Assembly: GCF_039525035.1 (NCBI RefSeq)
Contig: NZ_BAAAHE010000007.1
Span: 310,001 to 374,000 of the forward strand
Length of the DNA stretch: 64,000 nucleotides
DNA from: Sporichthya brevicatena
Lineage (GTDB): Bacteria > Actinomycetota > Actinomycetes > Sporichthyales > Sporichthyaceae
Direction of reading: 5' to 3'
Position numbers and translations under genes: made by a program. The notes under the pieces were generated by a model. It saw only the letters and a list, made by a program, of their open reading frames with translations. It ran no database searches and was not told the DNA's origin. Numbering within the stretch: the first letter of the stretch is position 1; each line of letters begins with the position of its first letter. Positions 1 through 7,897 of the stretch are shown here, piece after piece.

Positions 1-509
1 ACCGCGACCGGCTCGGGCGCGGGCTCGGGGGTGATCTCGGCGACGGGCTCGGGCGCGGCGGCGGGCTCGACCTCGTCGCGGGGGGCGGGGACCAGCGGGG
101 CGGCGGGTTCGAGGCAGCCGGCCAGGGCGGCGGAGACGGCGTCGACGTCGATGTCACCCTCGACGCCGGTGGTCTCGATGCTGGCGAGCAGCGCGCGGAC
201 GGTGTCGACCATCTGCAGCAGGACGGTCGTGATCTGCGGGGTGAGTGCGAGCTCGCCGTCGCGGAGCTTGGACAGGACGTTCTCGCCCACGTGCGTCACC
301 GCCTCGAGACGGTTGAACGCGAGGAAGCCGCTCGTCCCCTTGATCGTGTGGATCGTGCGGAAGACGGAGGCGAGCAGGGGCTGCGAGTCGGGCTCGCGCT
401 CCAGCGCGACCAACGCGCGGTCGAGTTCGTCGAGGTTCTCGTAGCTCTCGATCAGGAACTCCTGCGCGATGTCGTCCAAACCGTCGGCGAACACCGGCCG
501 ATCGCTCAC
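1..509 (-). CDS. cheA: CheA chemotaxis histidine kinase, N-terminal part (gene runs off the left edge)
   Basis: The first 169 codons are present; the rest lies outside the window. Residues ~10-115 form an Hpt phosphotransfer domain with the phospho-accepting histidine in the motif HTIKGTSGF, preceded by an acidic helix (QEFLIESYENLDELD). After ~residue 130 the chain becomes an Ala/Pro/Glu-rich linker, as between P1 and the later CheA domains. In chemotaxis CheA autophosphorylates and passes phosphate to CheY and CheB. The GTG at 509 is chosen because GGGAG lies about 8 nt upstream. A sigma-28-like promoter sits at 563-589. Without the kinase core an unusual Hpt protein cannot be fully excluded, but CheA is by far the likeliest reading beside a flagellar locus. 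Confidence 0.85.
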   Translation of the reverse strand, partial: MSDRPVFADGLDDIAQEFLIESYENLDELDRALVALEREPDSQPLLASVFRTIHTIKGTSGFLAFNRLEAVTHVGENVLSKLRDGELALTPQITTVLLQMVDTVRALLASIETTGVEGDIDVDAVSAALAGCLEPAAPLVPAPRDEVEPAAAPEPVAEITPEPAPEPVA

Positions 510-562
510 GCTGCACTCCCGTGGGGCGTCTGCACCCCGTCCCTGGGGTGCCTGTCCCGCTC

Positions 563-589
563 TGATCGGCAGGGCGGGGGAGTGGTTGA
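563..589 (-). promoter_or_regulatory. Sigma-28-type promoter upstream of cheA
   Basis: Read on the minus strand this is TCAA, exactly 15 nt, then GCCGATCA, close to the known FliA/SigD/WhiG consensus TAAA-N15-GCCGATAA. It lies ~55 nt upstream of the cheA start. The same arrangement with identical spacing recurs upstream of flgB, flhA, flbD and the CheY-like gene. Confidence 0.6.
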
Positions 590-699
590 GGTGACTTAGG
601 TCCCGGAGGTTCGGTTCGTTGGTCGCATCAGGTCGAATCCGGCGGAACCGACCTGGTTGAGGGACGCACAGCGACAGGCCAGGAGCAGTCGGGGGAGAC

Positions 700-1803
700 A
701 TGATCGAGCGCATCGCACGGCGCGCAAGCCTGGGCGGCTGGGCCGCGACGGCTGCCGCCGGCGCGGCCGCGGTCGGTGTGTCCGGTCTGCTCGGGCGCGC
801 GACCGGGGTGGAGGTTCTCCACGAACCGCTGCCGAACGGTGGCGACATCAAGGTCGCCTCGTGTGCCGCGGTGGTCCTGGTGGCGGTCGCGGTCCTCGTC
901 CGGGTGCGCCTGGTCCGGACACTCGCCCTCGGCGGAGCCGCCGCGCTCGCGGTCGCCTGCGTGGCCGACTACCTCGGCGCCCCGGGCCTGGAGGTCGGGC
1001 CGTCGGGCCGGATGTCGATGGCGACCGCGGTGAGCGTCCTGCTCCTCGTCGTCGCGGAGGCCGCGACGCGGCGGTGGTTGCGGCAACTGGCCGCGATCGG
1101 CGCCGGCAGCGTCGGTGGTCTCCTGGTGATCGGCTACACCTACGGTGCCCATTCGCTGACGCGGTTCTCCCACTCGTCGATGAGCGTGCCGTCCGCGGTC
1201 GCGGTCGTGCTGCTCGCCCTCGCCGTGCTGGCGCGGACGAAGAACGGCTGGGTGCCCTGGGTCTGGTCCGGTGGCGACGCCGGCGCGGCGATGCTGCGCC
1301 GGGCACTGCCGCCCGTCGTCCTCGGCCTGCCGGCGCTGACCTTCCTGCACATGCAGGGCGAGCGGCTGTTCTGGGAGGACGAACGCGTCACCGAGGCGGC
1401 GTTCGTGACCTTGCTCGTCGTGGTGACCTCGACGTTGCTGATCCGCATCGCCACCTCCCTGCGCGAGCTCGACGAGCAGCGCGACCAGGCCCGCCGCGAC
1501 CTCGTCGCGCTGAACTCCAAGCTGGTCGGTGAGATCCGCGGCAGTTACGCCTCGCTGCGCTCGGCGAAGCAGCGCATCGGCAGCCTCGAGGACTCCCAGC
1601 GCGCCGTGCTGACCGTCCACGACGACGTCCTGCAGTCGCTGTTCGCCTCCGGGCTGATGCTCCGCACCGCTCTCGACGGCTCCGCCCCCGACGCGTCCGT
1701 CCAGCGGACCCTCGACTGCATGGACGACGCCGTCCGCGCGATCCGCGTCGTCGTCGAGAACCTCAACGATCACCTCGGCGTCCCCCGCCAACGCGGCCAC
1801 TGA
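700..1803 (+). CDS. Membrane sensor with HisKA_3-like DHp segment but no ATPase domain
   Basis: 367 aa. About eight hydrophobic segments span residues ~14-250, followed by a charged coiled-coil stretch (~255-305). The tail (~298-360) looks like the dimerisation/phosphoacceptor helix of NarL-type histidine kinases: HDDVLQSLF with candidate His307. The protein ends there, with no N, G1 or G2 boxes of a HATPase domain. It could be a phosphotransfer or dimerisation partner of another kinase, or a degenerate kinase. ATG at 700 has GGGGGAGA just upstream. It is divergent from cheA and precedes a CheY-like receiver, so a motility link is an inference from position only. Confidence 0.6.
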   Translation: MIERIARRASLGGWAATAAAGAAAVGVSGLLGRATGVEVLHEPLPNGGDIKVASCAAVVLVAVAVLVRVRLVRTLALGGAAALAVACVADYLGAPGLEVGPSGRMSMATAVSVLLLVVAEAATRRWLRQLAAIGAGSVGGLLVIGYTYGAHSLTRFSHSSMSVPSAVAVVLLALAVLARTKNGWVPWVWSGGDAGAAMLRRALPPVVLGLPALTFLHMQGERLFWEDERVTEAAFVTLLVVVTSTLLIRIATSLRELDEQRDQARRDLVALNSKLVGEIRGSYASLRSAKQRIGSLEDSQRAVLTVHDDVLQSLFASGLMLRTALDGSAPDASVQRTLDCMDDAVRAIRVVVENLNDHLGVPRQRGH

Positions 1804-1805
1804 CC

Positions 1806-1832
1806 TGCACTGAAGATGACATCTCCAGTGCA
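1806..1832. repeat. Family A 27-bp palindrome, copy 1
   Basis: Near-perfect odd palindrome: left arm TGCACTGAAGATG, central A, right arm CATCTCCAGTGCA. It starts 2 bp after the stop codon of the membrane sensor. Other copies are at 1912, 36981 and 60344, with diverged copies inside fliO. Confidence 0.85.
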
Positions 1833-1840
1833 CGGCTTGC

Positions 1841-1887
1841 GTCCCCGTACGTGGTTGCTCCGGCGACCATTTTCCCGGACGTAACGG
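1841..1887. repeat. Family C imperfect inverted repeat, copy 1
   Basis: A ~47-bp element that aligns without gaps to 33669-33715. Both copies start GTCC, keep a GTGG..TGCT core and GCGACCA, and end CGGACG.AACGG. The arms (TCCCCGTACGTGG against CCATTTTCCCGGA) are only partly complementary here. Confidence 0.5.
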
Positions 1888-1911
1888 CTCTTTGCGGTCG
1901 GGCCCGCCCCC

Positions 1912-1938
1912 TGCACTGAAGATGACATCTCTAGTGCA
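1912..1938. repeat. Family A 27-bp palindrome, copy 2
   Basis: Left arm TGCACTGAAGATG, central A, right arm CATCTCTAGTGCA. It lies 80 bp after copy 1 in the same intergenic region, upstream of the CheY-like gene. Confidence 0.85.
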
Positions 1939-1972
1939 GGCAAGGCGATTCGAGTCGGGACCATCGGCCCGT

Positions 1973-1999
1973 TCACTGGATCACCGCGTCCGCCGAAGC
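1973..1999 (+). promoter_or_regulatory. Possible sigma-28-type promoter of the CheY-like gene
   Basis: TCAC, 15 nt, GCCGAAGC. The GCCGA core and the spacing match the other motility promoters of this window, but the last three bases do not. It lies ~35 nt upstream of the start codon. Weaker than the cheA, flgB and flhA sites. Confidence 0.35.
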
Positions 2000-2031
2000 T
2001 CTCCCGGGGTCGATTCGGGAGGCGGATGCAC

Positions 2032-2481
2032 ATGCGCACGCAGATCGAGACCGGTGCCGACGCGGCGGAGGCCGTGGCTCACCTCGACCCGCCGGGGTCC
2101 CTGACCACGTGGTGCGGGCTGCAGGTGCTCATCGCGGACGACAGCGCGTTCCAGCGCAAGCTCGTCACCGCGGCGCTCGAGCGGACCGGACGGTTCGACC
2201 TCGTCGTCGGTGCGTGCGACGGCAACGAGGCCATCGGCCTCGCCGAGCTCCTGCAGCCCGACGTGGTCCTGCTCGACCTCGCGATGCCGGGCCTCGGTGG
2301 GCTCGAGGCCCTGCCGCTGCTCCTCGCCGTCGCGCCGCGGACCCGGGTCATCGTGATGTCCGGGTCCGCCGTGGCCGAGCTCGGCGCCGACGCCCTCGCC
2401 GCCGGCGCCCGCGGTTACGTCGAGAAGGGGGCCGAGACCGAACTCCCCGCCGTCATCGACGCGGTGCTCTCCGCCGCCTGA
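2032..2481 (+). CDS. CheY-like single-domain response regulator
   Basis: 149 aa, essentially one receiver domain. The acidic pocket is in LIADDS, the phospho-acceptor Asp82 is in VVLLDLAMPG, and the conserved Thr/Ser and Lys are in VIVMSGS and YVEKGAE. There is no output domain, as in CheY. A short N-terminal extension of ~30 residues precedes the receiver. ATG at 2032 sits 9 nt after GGGAGG; the ATG at 2026 is in frame but only 3 nt from it. Position beside cheA and flagellar genes suggests that it carries signal to the FliM/FliN switch, though other CheY genes may exist elsewhere. Confidence 0.75.
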   Translation: MRTQIETGADAAEAVAHLDPPGSLTTWCGLQVLIADDSAFQRKLVTAALERTGRFDLVVGACDGNEAIGLAELLQPDVVLLDLAMPGLGGLEALPLLLAVAPRTRVIVMSGSAVAELGADALAAGARGYVEKGAETELPAVIDAVLSAA

Positions 2482-2612
2482 ACGTGCCTCGGACCCGGCC
2501 GGGGAGGGTCTTAGCGGACTCTCAGGACAATTCGGGCACCCTTCCCTAAGCTCGGCGCGCGGTCGATGTCGGGGGGACATCTCCGTGGGTTCTCCGGGGG
2601 GAGATGCACTTC

Positions 2613-3566
2613 GTGATCGCGCTCCGGGGAAGGGTTCGACGCGCCGCGACCGCGGCCGCGGCTGCGGTCCTGCTGCTCAGTTCCGGCTGCTCCGACAGCG
2701 ACGCGGACAGCTCTGCCCCCGCCACCACCACGCCCGGGGTCAGTCGTGATCTTGCGTCCTACGACGCGTTCGTGCTCGCCAGCGAGGAGAACGATCCGCT
2801 GTTCGCCGACGTCTACGGGCTACGGTTCGACCCGTTGATTGCGGAGCGGATCACGACGGTCCGTCGCATCTCGACGCTGAGTGCCGACGACGAGCACGTG
2901 GCTGTGGCCGCAGCCGACGGTGACGCGGACCGGCTCGCTCTTGTCGAGGGTGACGGAAGCCTGGTTCCGGTCCCGGGGCTCGGCCGACCGTACGCATTCG
3001 CACCCGTGTTGCACGACGGGGTCCTCCACTACGAGGCGCCGGAGGTTGACACCGACGCGCGCCGGTTCCTGGCCTTCGATCTCGCGAAGCGGAAGCGGAC
3101 CGTCGTCGGACGCTCCACGACCCTGGCGGCGCCGTACCCGCTCGCTTCCGGCGCAGTCCTGTACAACCGGGTGCAGGACGTAGTCGGCGCACCGACCACC
3201 GTCGTGCTGAAAAGCACGAACGGAAAGGCACGTGAGCTCTCCTTCGGAGTCCGCGTGTACGGCGGTGGGGTCGGGGCGGAGTGGACGTCCGGGACCATCA
3301 ACGCGGCGGACAACCGATTCGGCGACAAACCGGAAGCCCTGATCCTGCTCAATCTGAAGACCGGGAAGACGAAGCGCATCGACGGGTTCCAGGACGTCTG
3401 CTGGAGCCCGGACGGGACGAGGCTGCTCGCTCGGCGGGTGGGTGACCCGCGGTCGAGCCCGCTCGTCCTCATCGATCCGGAATCGCAAGAGGTCACCGAG
3501 GTGGGGACGGTTCCGGGGCTCGCGATCTACAGCGGGACCTGGGTCCGCGGAGGCGTTCGTTCCTGA
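2613..3566 (+). CDS. Lipoprotein with beta-propeller-like repeats (paralogue 1)
   Basis: 317 aa from the GTG at 2613, which lies ~10 nt after GGGGGGAG. The ATG at 2604 abuts that ribosome site and is less likely. An Arg-rich N-terminus, a hydrophobic run (AAAAAVLLLSSGC) and a lipobox ending in Cys mark a secreted lipoprotein. The rest is beta-rich with motifs such as CWSPDGTRLLARR, typical of TolB-type blades. It is clearly paralogous to the next gene: both carry DYDAFV- or SYDAFV-, ADVYGLR.DP and PVPGLGRP in the same order. Function unknown. The pair sits between a CheY-like gene and the flagellar export genes. Confidence 0.6.
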   Translation: MIALRGRVRRAATAAAAAVLLLSSGCSDSDADSSAPATTTPGVSRDLASYDAFVLASEENDPLFADVYGLRFDPLIAERITTVRRISTLSADDEHVAVAAADGDADRLALVEGDGSLVPVPGLGRPYAFAPVLHDGVLHYEAPEVDTDARRFLAFDLAKRKRTVVGRSTTLAAPYPLASGAVLYNRVQDVVGAPTTVVLKSTNGKARELSFGVRVYGGGVGAEWTSGTINAADNRFGDKPEALILLNLKTGKTKRIDGFQDVCWSPDGTRLLARRVGDPRSSPLVLIDPESQEVTEVGTVPGLAIYSGTWVRGGVRS

Positions 3567-3624
3567 CGCGAGTCTCACTCACCGCACGTCATCACTGAAC
3601 TGCTCGATCGTCCGGGGGGACATC

Positions 3625-4614
3625 ATGGGGAACACACGTCGGCGCTGGGTCGCCACCGTCACGGCTGTCATCTCGTTGGGGCTGCTCGCCGGCTGCTCCG
3701 AGGGGGCGAATTACAGCACGTCGATCTCGTCGCTGAGCGGGGAAACCCTCGTCGGTCGGCTCCCGGTGCTGGCGGACTACGACGCGTTCGTCATCGGCAG
3801 AACGCCGGACGCGCCGGAAACAGCCGACGTCTACGGCCTGCGTCTGGACCCGTACCGCCTTGACCGCATCACGCGCGGACTGCGGGTCTCCTCGGTCGCC
3901 GCGACGGAGGGCTTGCTCGTCGTCGCCGCGGCGGAGGGCGGCGAGGATCGGCTCGGACTCGTCAACGCGGCCGGGGGCCTGTTGCCGGTCCCGGGCCTGG
4001 GGCGTCCGGCCGCGACGAGCGTCGCGATCGTCGGACGCACGCTGTACTACGCCGACGGCGGCGAGTCCGGAGGGCCGCACCGGTACGTCGGCTTCGACCT
4101 CGACCGGCACACGACGACGCAGGTCCTCCGGTCGAGCGACGACGTCCGCGGGATCGTGCCGATGCCGGGCGGCCGTCACGCGCTGCTTCGGATCGGTGAC
4201 GGCCGTGCGGACGACGAGTTCGTCGTCCGCGACCGTCGCGGTCGGACGACGGCCTACCCCCTGCGTGCGGACGTGACCCGCATGGTCGCCGGGGACGGGT
4301 GGATCGCCGCCACCGCACCGGCCCGGAACGGGGTGGTCACCGACGCCACGACGCTGCTGCTGAACCTGTCCACGGGCCGGATCACCCGGATGCCCGGTTA
4401 TCGGGCGGCCGCGGCCAGCCCGGACGGGTCCAGGCTGCTCCTGGTCGGCGACGAGTCAGACGATCCGATGGTGGAGGGCTTCTACGTCGCGGACCCCACC
4501 GCGCCACGTCGTCTGACCGGGCTCTCCCTCGGCATGGACAGCAACCCGACCCTGATCGGTGGCGGGGTGTGGTTCCGGGGCGACGCTCCCGACGGCTACT
4601 CAGTTCGGCTCTGA
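3625..4614 (+). CDS. Lipoprotein with beta-propeller-like repeats (paralogue 2)
   Basis: 329 aa. Signal peptide with lipobox LLAGC near residue 24, then a beta-rich body with SPDGSRLLLVGDE resembling a TolB-like blade. It is the tandem duplicate of the preceding lipoprotein: the shared motifs ADVYGLR.DP and PVPGLGRP fall at equivalent positions. ATG at 3625 follows GGGGGGA at ~5 nt. Its end overlaps the end of the convergent FlhF-like gene by 15 bp. No enzymatic motif is visible; a cell-surface sensing or scaffold role is only a guess. Confidence 0.6.
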   Translation: MGNTRRRWVATVTAVISLGLLAGCSEGANYSTSISSLSGETLVGRLPVLADYDAFVIGRTPDAPETADVYGLRLDPYRLDRITRGLRVSSVAATEGLLVVAAAEGGEDRLGLVNAAGGLLPVPGLGRPAATSVAIVGRTLYYADGGESGGPHRYVGFDLDRHTTTQVLRSSDDVRGIVPMPGGRHALLRIGDGRADDEFVVRDRRGRTTAYPLRADVTRMVAGDGWIAATAPARNGVVTDATTLLLNLSTGRITRMPGYRAAAASPDGSRLLLVGDESDDPMVEGFYVADPTAPRRLTGLSLGMDSNPTLIGGGVWFRGDAPDGYSVRL

Positions 4615-5349
4615 GACCAGGCTGCGGCGGTGCCGACCGCGCTGCGGGGGCACGGCCGGGGCCGACTGCGCTGTCGGGTCCGCGAGCGCTGCCGGGGCCG
4701 GCTGCGCTGCCGGGTCCGCGAGCGCGGCCGGGGGGATCACGAGGACCAGCGGGACCCCGGAGTTGAGGTCGAGGTGCGGGGCGATCTCGGTCAGAGCCTC
4801 GCGCAGCTTCGTGTACGGGTCGACCGGGGCGGTCTCCGGCCCCGGCTGCCCCGTCGTAGCCCCCGGCGCGTCCAGGGCGGTCAGCCGCTCGAGGATCGAC
4901 TGGAACTCCGGGCTCGCGGTCGAGAGCGTCGGGCGCTGGACGGTCGCGTGCATCGGCGCGGTCCCGAGCACCACGCCCTGCTCCGCCGCCTCCGCGGCGT
5001 CGATCGCCGCGGCCAGGTCGAGCAGCGTCCCCGGCTCCTGCGCCGCCGCCGCGGGGGTGGCTGCGGCAGAAGCCCCCGCCGTCTGCTCATGCATGAGCAG
5101 ACGGTCGAACTGTGCCCGATTCGTCCCGGTTCCCTCGACACCCTGCTCATGCATGAGCGAGGCGTTCCCCTCGCCCGGGCCGCCGGGGACCTCGACGGTG
5201 AGGGCGTAGGACTCGCGGGCGAAGAAGCCCGCGATCCCGCCCGATCGAACCTTCTCGGCGGCGACGATGGTGACGTCGTCGCCGTGCTCGGCCCGGACCT
5301 GGGCGAGCAGCTCGGTGATGGACCTACCCTCCAACAGCAACCGCGGCAC
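4600..5349 (-). CDS. FlhF-like N-terminal domain protein lacking the GTPase domain
   Basis: 249 aa from a GTG that overlaps the end of flhA by 26 bp. Residues ~1-55 match the start of FlhF (SITELLAQVRAEHGDD, then KVRSGGIAGFFARE). FlhF normally continues into an SRP54-type NG GTPase, but no G1 P-loop or other G motifs follow. Instead there is a low-complexity Ala/Pro/Gln-rich chain. Two LMHEQ pentapeptides are encoded by near-identical palindromes (5081-5102, 5142-5162). FlhF places flagella; here it may be a remnant or a GTPase-free adaptor. This is the last gene of the minus-strand cluster. Confidence 0.6.
   Translation of the reverse strand: MPRLLLEGRSITELLAQVRAEHGDDVTIVAAEKVRSGGIAGFFARESYALTVEVPGGPGEGNASLMHEQGVEGTGTNRAQFDRLLMHEQTAGASAAATPAAAAQEPGTLLDLAAAIDAAEAAEQGVVLGTAPMHATVQRPTLSTASPEFQSILERLTALDAPGATTGQPGPETAPVDPYTKLREALTEIAPHLDLNSGVPLVLVIPPAALADPAAQPAPAALADPTAQSAPAVPPQRGRHRRSLVSEPN
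5081..5102. repeat. Family D palindrome in coding sequence, copy 1
   Basis: A perfect 22-bp palindrome with half GTCTGCTCATG, within the FlhF-like gene, encoding LMHEQ. Confidence 0.7.
5142..5162. repeat. Family D palindrome in coding sequence, copy 2
   Basis: Shares the run CTGCTCATGCATGAGC with copy 1, in the same reading frame and again encoding LMHEQ. The outer bases are less symmetric. The copies are 60 bp apart. Confidence 0.6.
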
Positions 5350-7432
5350 CGGTCACCACTCCCAACGCATCGATCGTGAGGCCGGCGGGGACCTCGTTGT
5401 AGGACAGCACCGCGAGACGCGGCAGGGTCGGGGAGATCAGCCGGCGCACGGCGGCGCGCAGCTGGGGCGAACAGACGAGGACGGGGGTGCGGCCGGTCCG
5501 CTCGGCGGCCTCGGTCGCGCGGACGGCGTCGGAGACGATCGCCTCGACCCGGGCGCCGTCGAGCATCAGGTACCAGCCCGCCTCGGACTGCCGGACGGTC
5601 TCGAGCAGCGACTGCTCCAGCAGCGGGTCGAACGTCAGCACCGGCAGGCGCCCGTCGACCAGGTGGGTCGCGCAGATCGCCGGCCCGAGGACCGTGCGCA
5701 CCGCGGCGACCAGTCCGTCGAGGTCCGGGGAGACCTTCGCGCGCAGCGACAGGGCTTCGAAGATCCGGACCAGGTCGCGGATCGGGACCTGCTCGGCGAG
5801 CAGCGCCTGCAGCACGCGCTGCACCTCGCCCACCGACATCAGAGCCGGCGTCAGTTCCTCGACGACGCTGGGGTGCGTGCGCTTGGTCAGGTCGAGCAGG
5901 GCGCGGACGTCCTCGCGGCCGAGCAGCTCGGACGCGTGCTCCCGGACCACCTCGGCGAGGTGCGTGGTCAGCACCGACGCGCGGTCGACGACCGTCGCGC
6001 CCGCGACCTCGGCATGGGCGCGCATCTCCATCGGGACCCAGGTCGCCGGCAGGCCGAAGACCGGCTCGGTCGTCGCGCGGCCGGGCAGGCCGGACAGGCC
6101 GTCACCGATCGCGAGCACGCACCCGGGCGGAGCCTCGCCGCGCGCGACCTCGACCCCGTTGAGCTTGACCGCGTAGGTCGACATCGGCAGGTCCAGGTTG
6201 TCGCGTGTGCGCACCCGCGGGAGGACGAGGCCGAATTCGATCGCGACCTTGCGGCGCAGTGCGCGCACCCGCTCCAGGAGGTCGCCGCCGACCCCGGCGT
6301 CGACGAGGTCGAGCAGGTCGGCCGCGAGCTCGAGCTCGATCGGGTCGATGCGCATCGCCTCGGCGAGCTGCTCGGGGGAGTCGGGGTTGACCGGCGGCGC
6401 GGCCTCCTCCGGCTCGGGCCGGGGGTCCATCGCGTCCGGAACCCGCTGCGCCGCGATCAGCAGTGCGCCACCGACGAGCACGAACGGCAGCTTCGGCAGT
6501 CCGGGAATCACACAGAGCGCGAGGACGAACCCGCCGCCGAGGCGCATCGAGTGCTTCTGTGCACCGAACTGGGCCACGATGTCGTCGCCCATGCCGCCGC
6601 GGGTCGTCGACCGCGTGACGATGAGACCCGTCGCGACCGAGAGCAGCAGCGCGGGGATCTGCGTCACCAGGCCGTCGCCGATGGTCAGCAGGCTGTACTT
6701 GGAGATCGCCTCGCTCATCGTCATGCCGTTCTGCATGACGCCGATGGCGAACCCGCCGAGCAGGTTGATCAGGATGATGATGATGCCGGCGATCGCGTCG
6801 CCCTTGACGAACTTGCTGGCGCCGTCCATCGCGCCGTAGAAGTCCGCCTCGGCGGCGACCTCCTCGCGGCGCTTGCGGGCGGTGTCCTCGTCGATCAGGC
6901 CGGCGTTGAGGTCGGCGTCGATCGCCATCTGCTTGCCGGGCATCGCGTCGAGGGTGAAGCGCGCCCCGACCTCCGCGACGCGGCCGGCGCCGTTCGTGAT
7001 GACGAGGAACTGGATCACCACGAGGATCAGGAAGATGACCAGACCGATGACGAGGTTGCCACTGATCACGAAGTGACCGAAGGCGTCGATCACCTTGCCG
7101 GCGTAGCCGTCGTCGAGGACCAGACGTGTCGAGGACACGTTCAGCGAGAGCCGGAACAGCGTCGCGACCAGGATCAGCGACGGGAACACGGCGAAGTCGA
7201 GGGGCCGCTGCACCTGCATCGCGACGAGCAGGATCAGCAGGCTGACGGCGATGTTCGACGCGATGAGGACGTCGAGCATGACGGCCGGGAGCGGCACGAC
7301 CAGCATGACGACGATCGACACGATGCCGACGGGAATTCCGACCGTTGCCAGTCGTCGTCCCGCCGGCACCGTGCCGGACTTCCCGTTACGTCCGCTGGCC
7401 GCCGGACCCGGGAGAGCCGGGGGGCTCGACAC
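5324..7432 (-). CDS. flhA: FlhA, flagellar type III export gate
   Basis: 702 aa, the full family length. The N-terminal half has about eight membrane helices (~30-330) with the signature around FPSLILVATLFRLSLNVSSTRL and the cytoplasmic FHIPEP loop containing TLDAMPGKQMAIDADL. The soluble C-terminal half (~360-700) is the export-substrate docking domain. With FlhB and FliPQR it forms the proton-driven gate at the base of the flagellum. The GTG at 7432 is supported by GGAGG 8 nt upstream. A sigma-28-like promoter at 7527-7553 may start a separate flhA transcript. Confidence 0.97.
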   Translation of the reverse strand: MSSPPALPGPAASGRNGKSGTVPAGRRLATVGIPVGIVSIVVMLVVPLPAVMLDVLIASNIAVSLLILLVAMQVQRPLDFAVFPSLILVATLFRLSLNVSSTRLVLDDGYAGKVIDAFGHFVISGNLVIGLVIFLILVVIQFLVITNGAGRVAEVGARFTLDAMPGKQMAIDADLNAGLIDEDTARKRREEVAAEADFYGAMDGASKFVKGDAIAGIIIILINLLGGFAIGVMQNGMTMSEAISKYSLLTIGDGLVTQIPALLLSVATGLIVTRSTTRGGMGDDIVAQFGAQKHSMRLGGGFVLALCVIPGLPKLPFVLVGGALLIAAQRVPDAMDPRPEPEEAAPPVNPDSPEQLAEAMRIDPIELELAADLLDLVDAGVGGDLLERVRALRRKVAIEFGLVLPRVRTRDNLDLPMSTYAVKLNGVEVARGEAPPGCVLAIGDGLSGLPGRATTEPVFGLPATWVPMEMRAHAEVAGATVVDRASVLTTHLAEVVREHASELLGREDVRALLDLTKRTHPSVVEELTPALMSVGEVQRVLQALLAEQVPIRDLVRIFEALSLRAKVSPDLDGLVAAVRTVLGPAICATHLVDGRLPVLTFDPLLEQSLLETVRQSEAGWYLMLDGARVEAIVSDAVRATEAAERTGRTPVLVCSPQLRAAVRRLISPTLPRLAVLSYNEVPAGLTIDALGVVTGAAVAVGG

Positions 7433-7526
7433 GTCATCAACCTCCGCGAATCGGACGTCGTCCCGGTCGAGACGACGAACGCCGAATCCGTGGCGGGTGG
7501 TACGCGGTGCCCTCCTGGCGCCGTTC

Positions 7527-7553
7527 TTATCGGCGCGCGGTGCCCGGACCTGA
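7527..7553 (-). promoter_or_regulatory. Sigma-28-type promoter upstream of flhA
   Basis: On the minus strand: TCAG, 15 nt, GCCGATAA. The -10 part is identical to the enterobacterial consensus. It lies ~95 nt upstream of flhA, between flhA and the non-flagellar DUF1272 gene, so flhA can be transcribed independently of the upstream operon. Confidence 0.6.
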
Positions 7554-7567
7554 GCCGGACCTGGAGC

Positions 7568-7879
7568 TCAGCGTTCGGCGGGCGGAATGTCCCGGATGCG
7601 CGTGCTGAACGCGGCGATCTCGTCCTTCGGGTAGGAGAGCGAGCGGCGCTCGGTCGACGCCGGCCGCCGGGCGAGCGACAGCCCCGGCCGCCACTCGCGG
7701 ACGGGGCGGACCGGCCGCTTCTCGAAGCCACCCCCGCAGTTCGGGCAGACGTCGTGGAGCTCGTGCTCCACGCAGGCGGCGCAGAACGTGCACTCGTAGG
7801 TGCAGATCCGGGCGTCGGGGGAGTCCGGCGGCAGGTCGACGTCGCAGAACTCGCAGTTCGGGCGCAGTTCGAGGGCCAT
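7568..7879 (-). CDS. DUF1272 small zinc-ribbon-like protein
   Basis: 103 aa. The first half matches DUF1272: MALELRPNCEFCDVDLPPDS, then CTYECTFCAACVE and CPNCGGGF. The cysteine pairs suggest a treble-clef or ribbon zinc site. The second half is a basic tail. It lies between flhB (18 bp downstream of its stop) and flhA. It is not a known flagellar component, which makes its place inside an export-gate operon unusual. Function is unknown for the family. Confidence 0.8.
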   Translation of the reverse strand: MALELRPNCEFCDVDLPPDSPDARICTYECTFCAACVEHELHDVCPNCGGGFEKRPVRPVREWRPGLSLARRPASTERRSLSYPKDEIAAFSTRIRDIPPAER

Positions 7880-7897
7880 GCCGCGATCCTGCCCGAT

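Noticed and set aside
628-654. TCAG-N15-ACCGACCT as a sigma-28 promoter of the DHp-only sensor
   Set aside because: The spacing fits but the first G of the essential GCCGA core is missing; too weak to list as a promoter.
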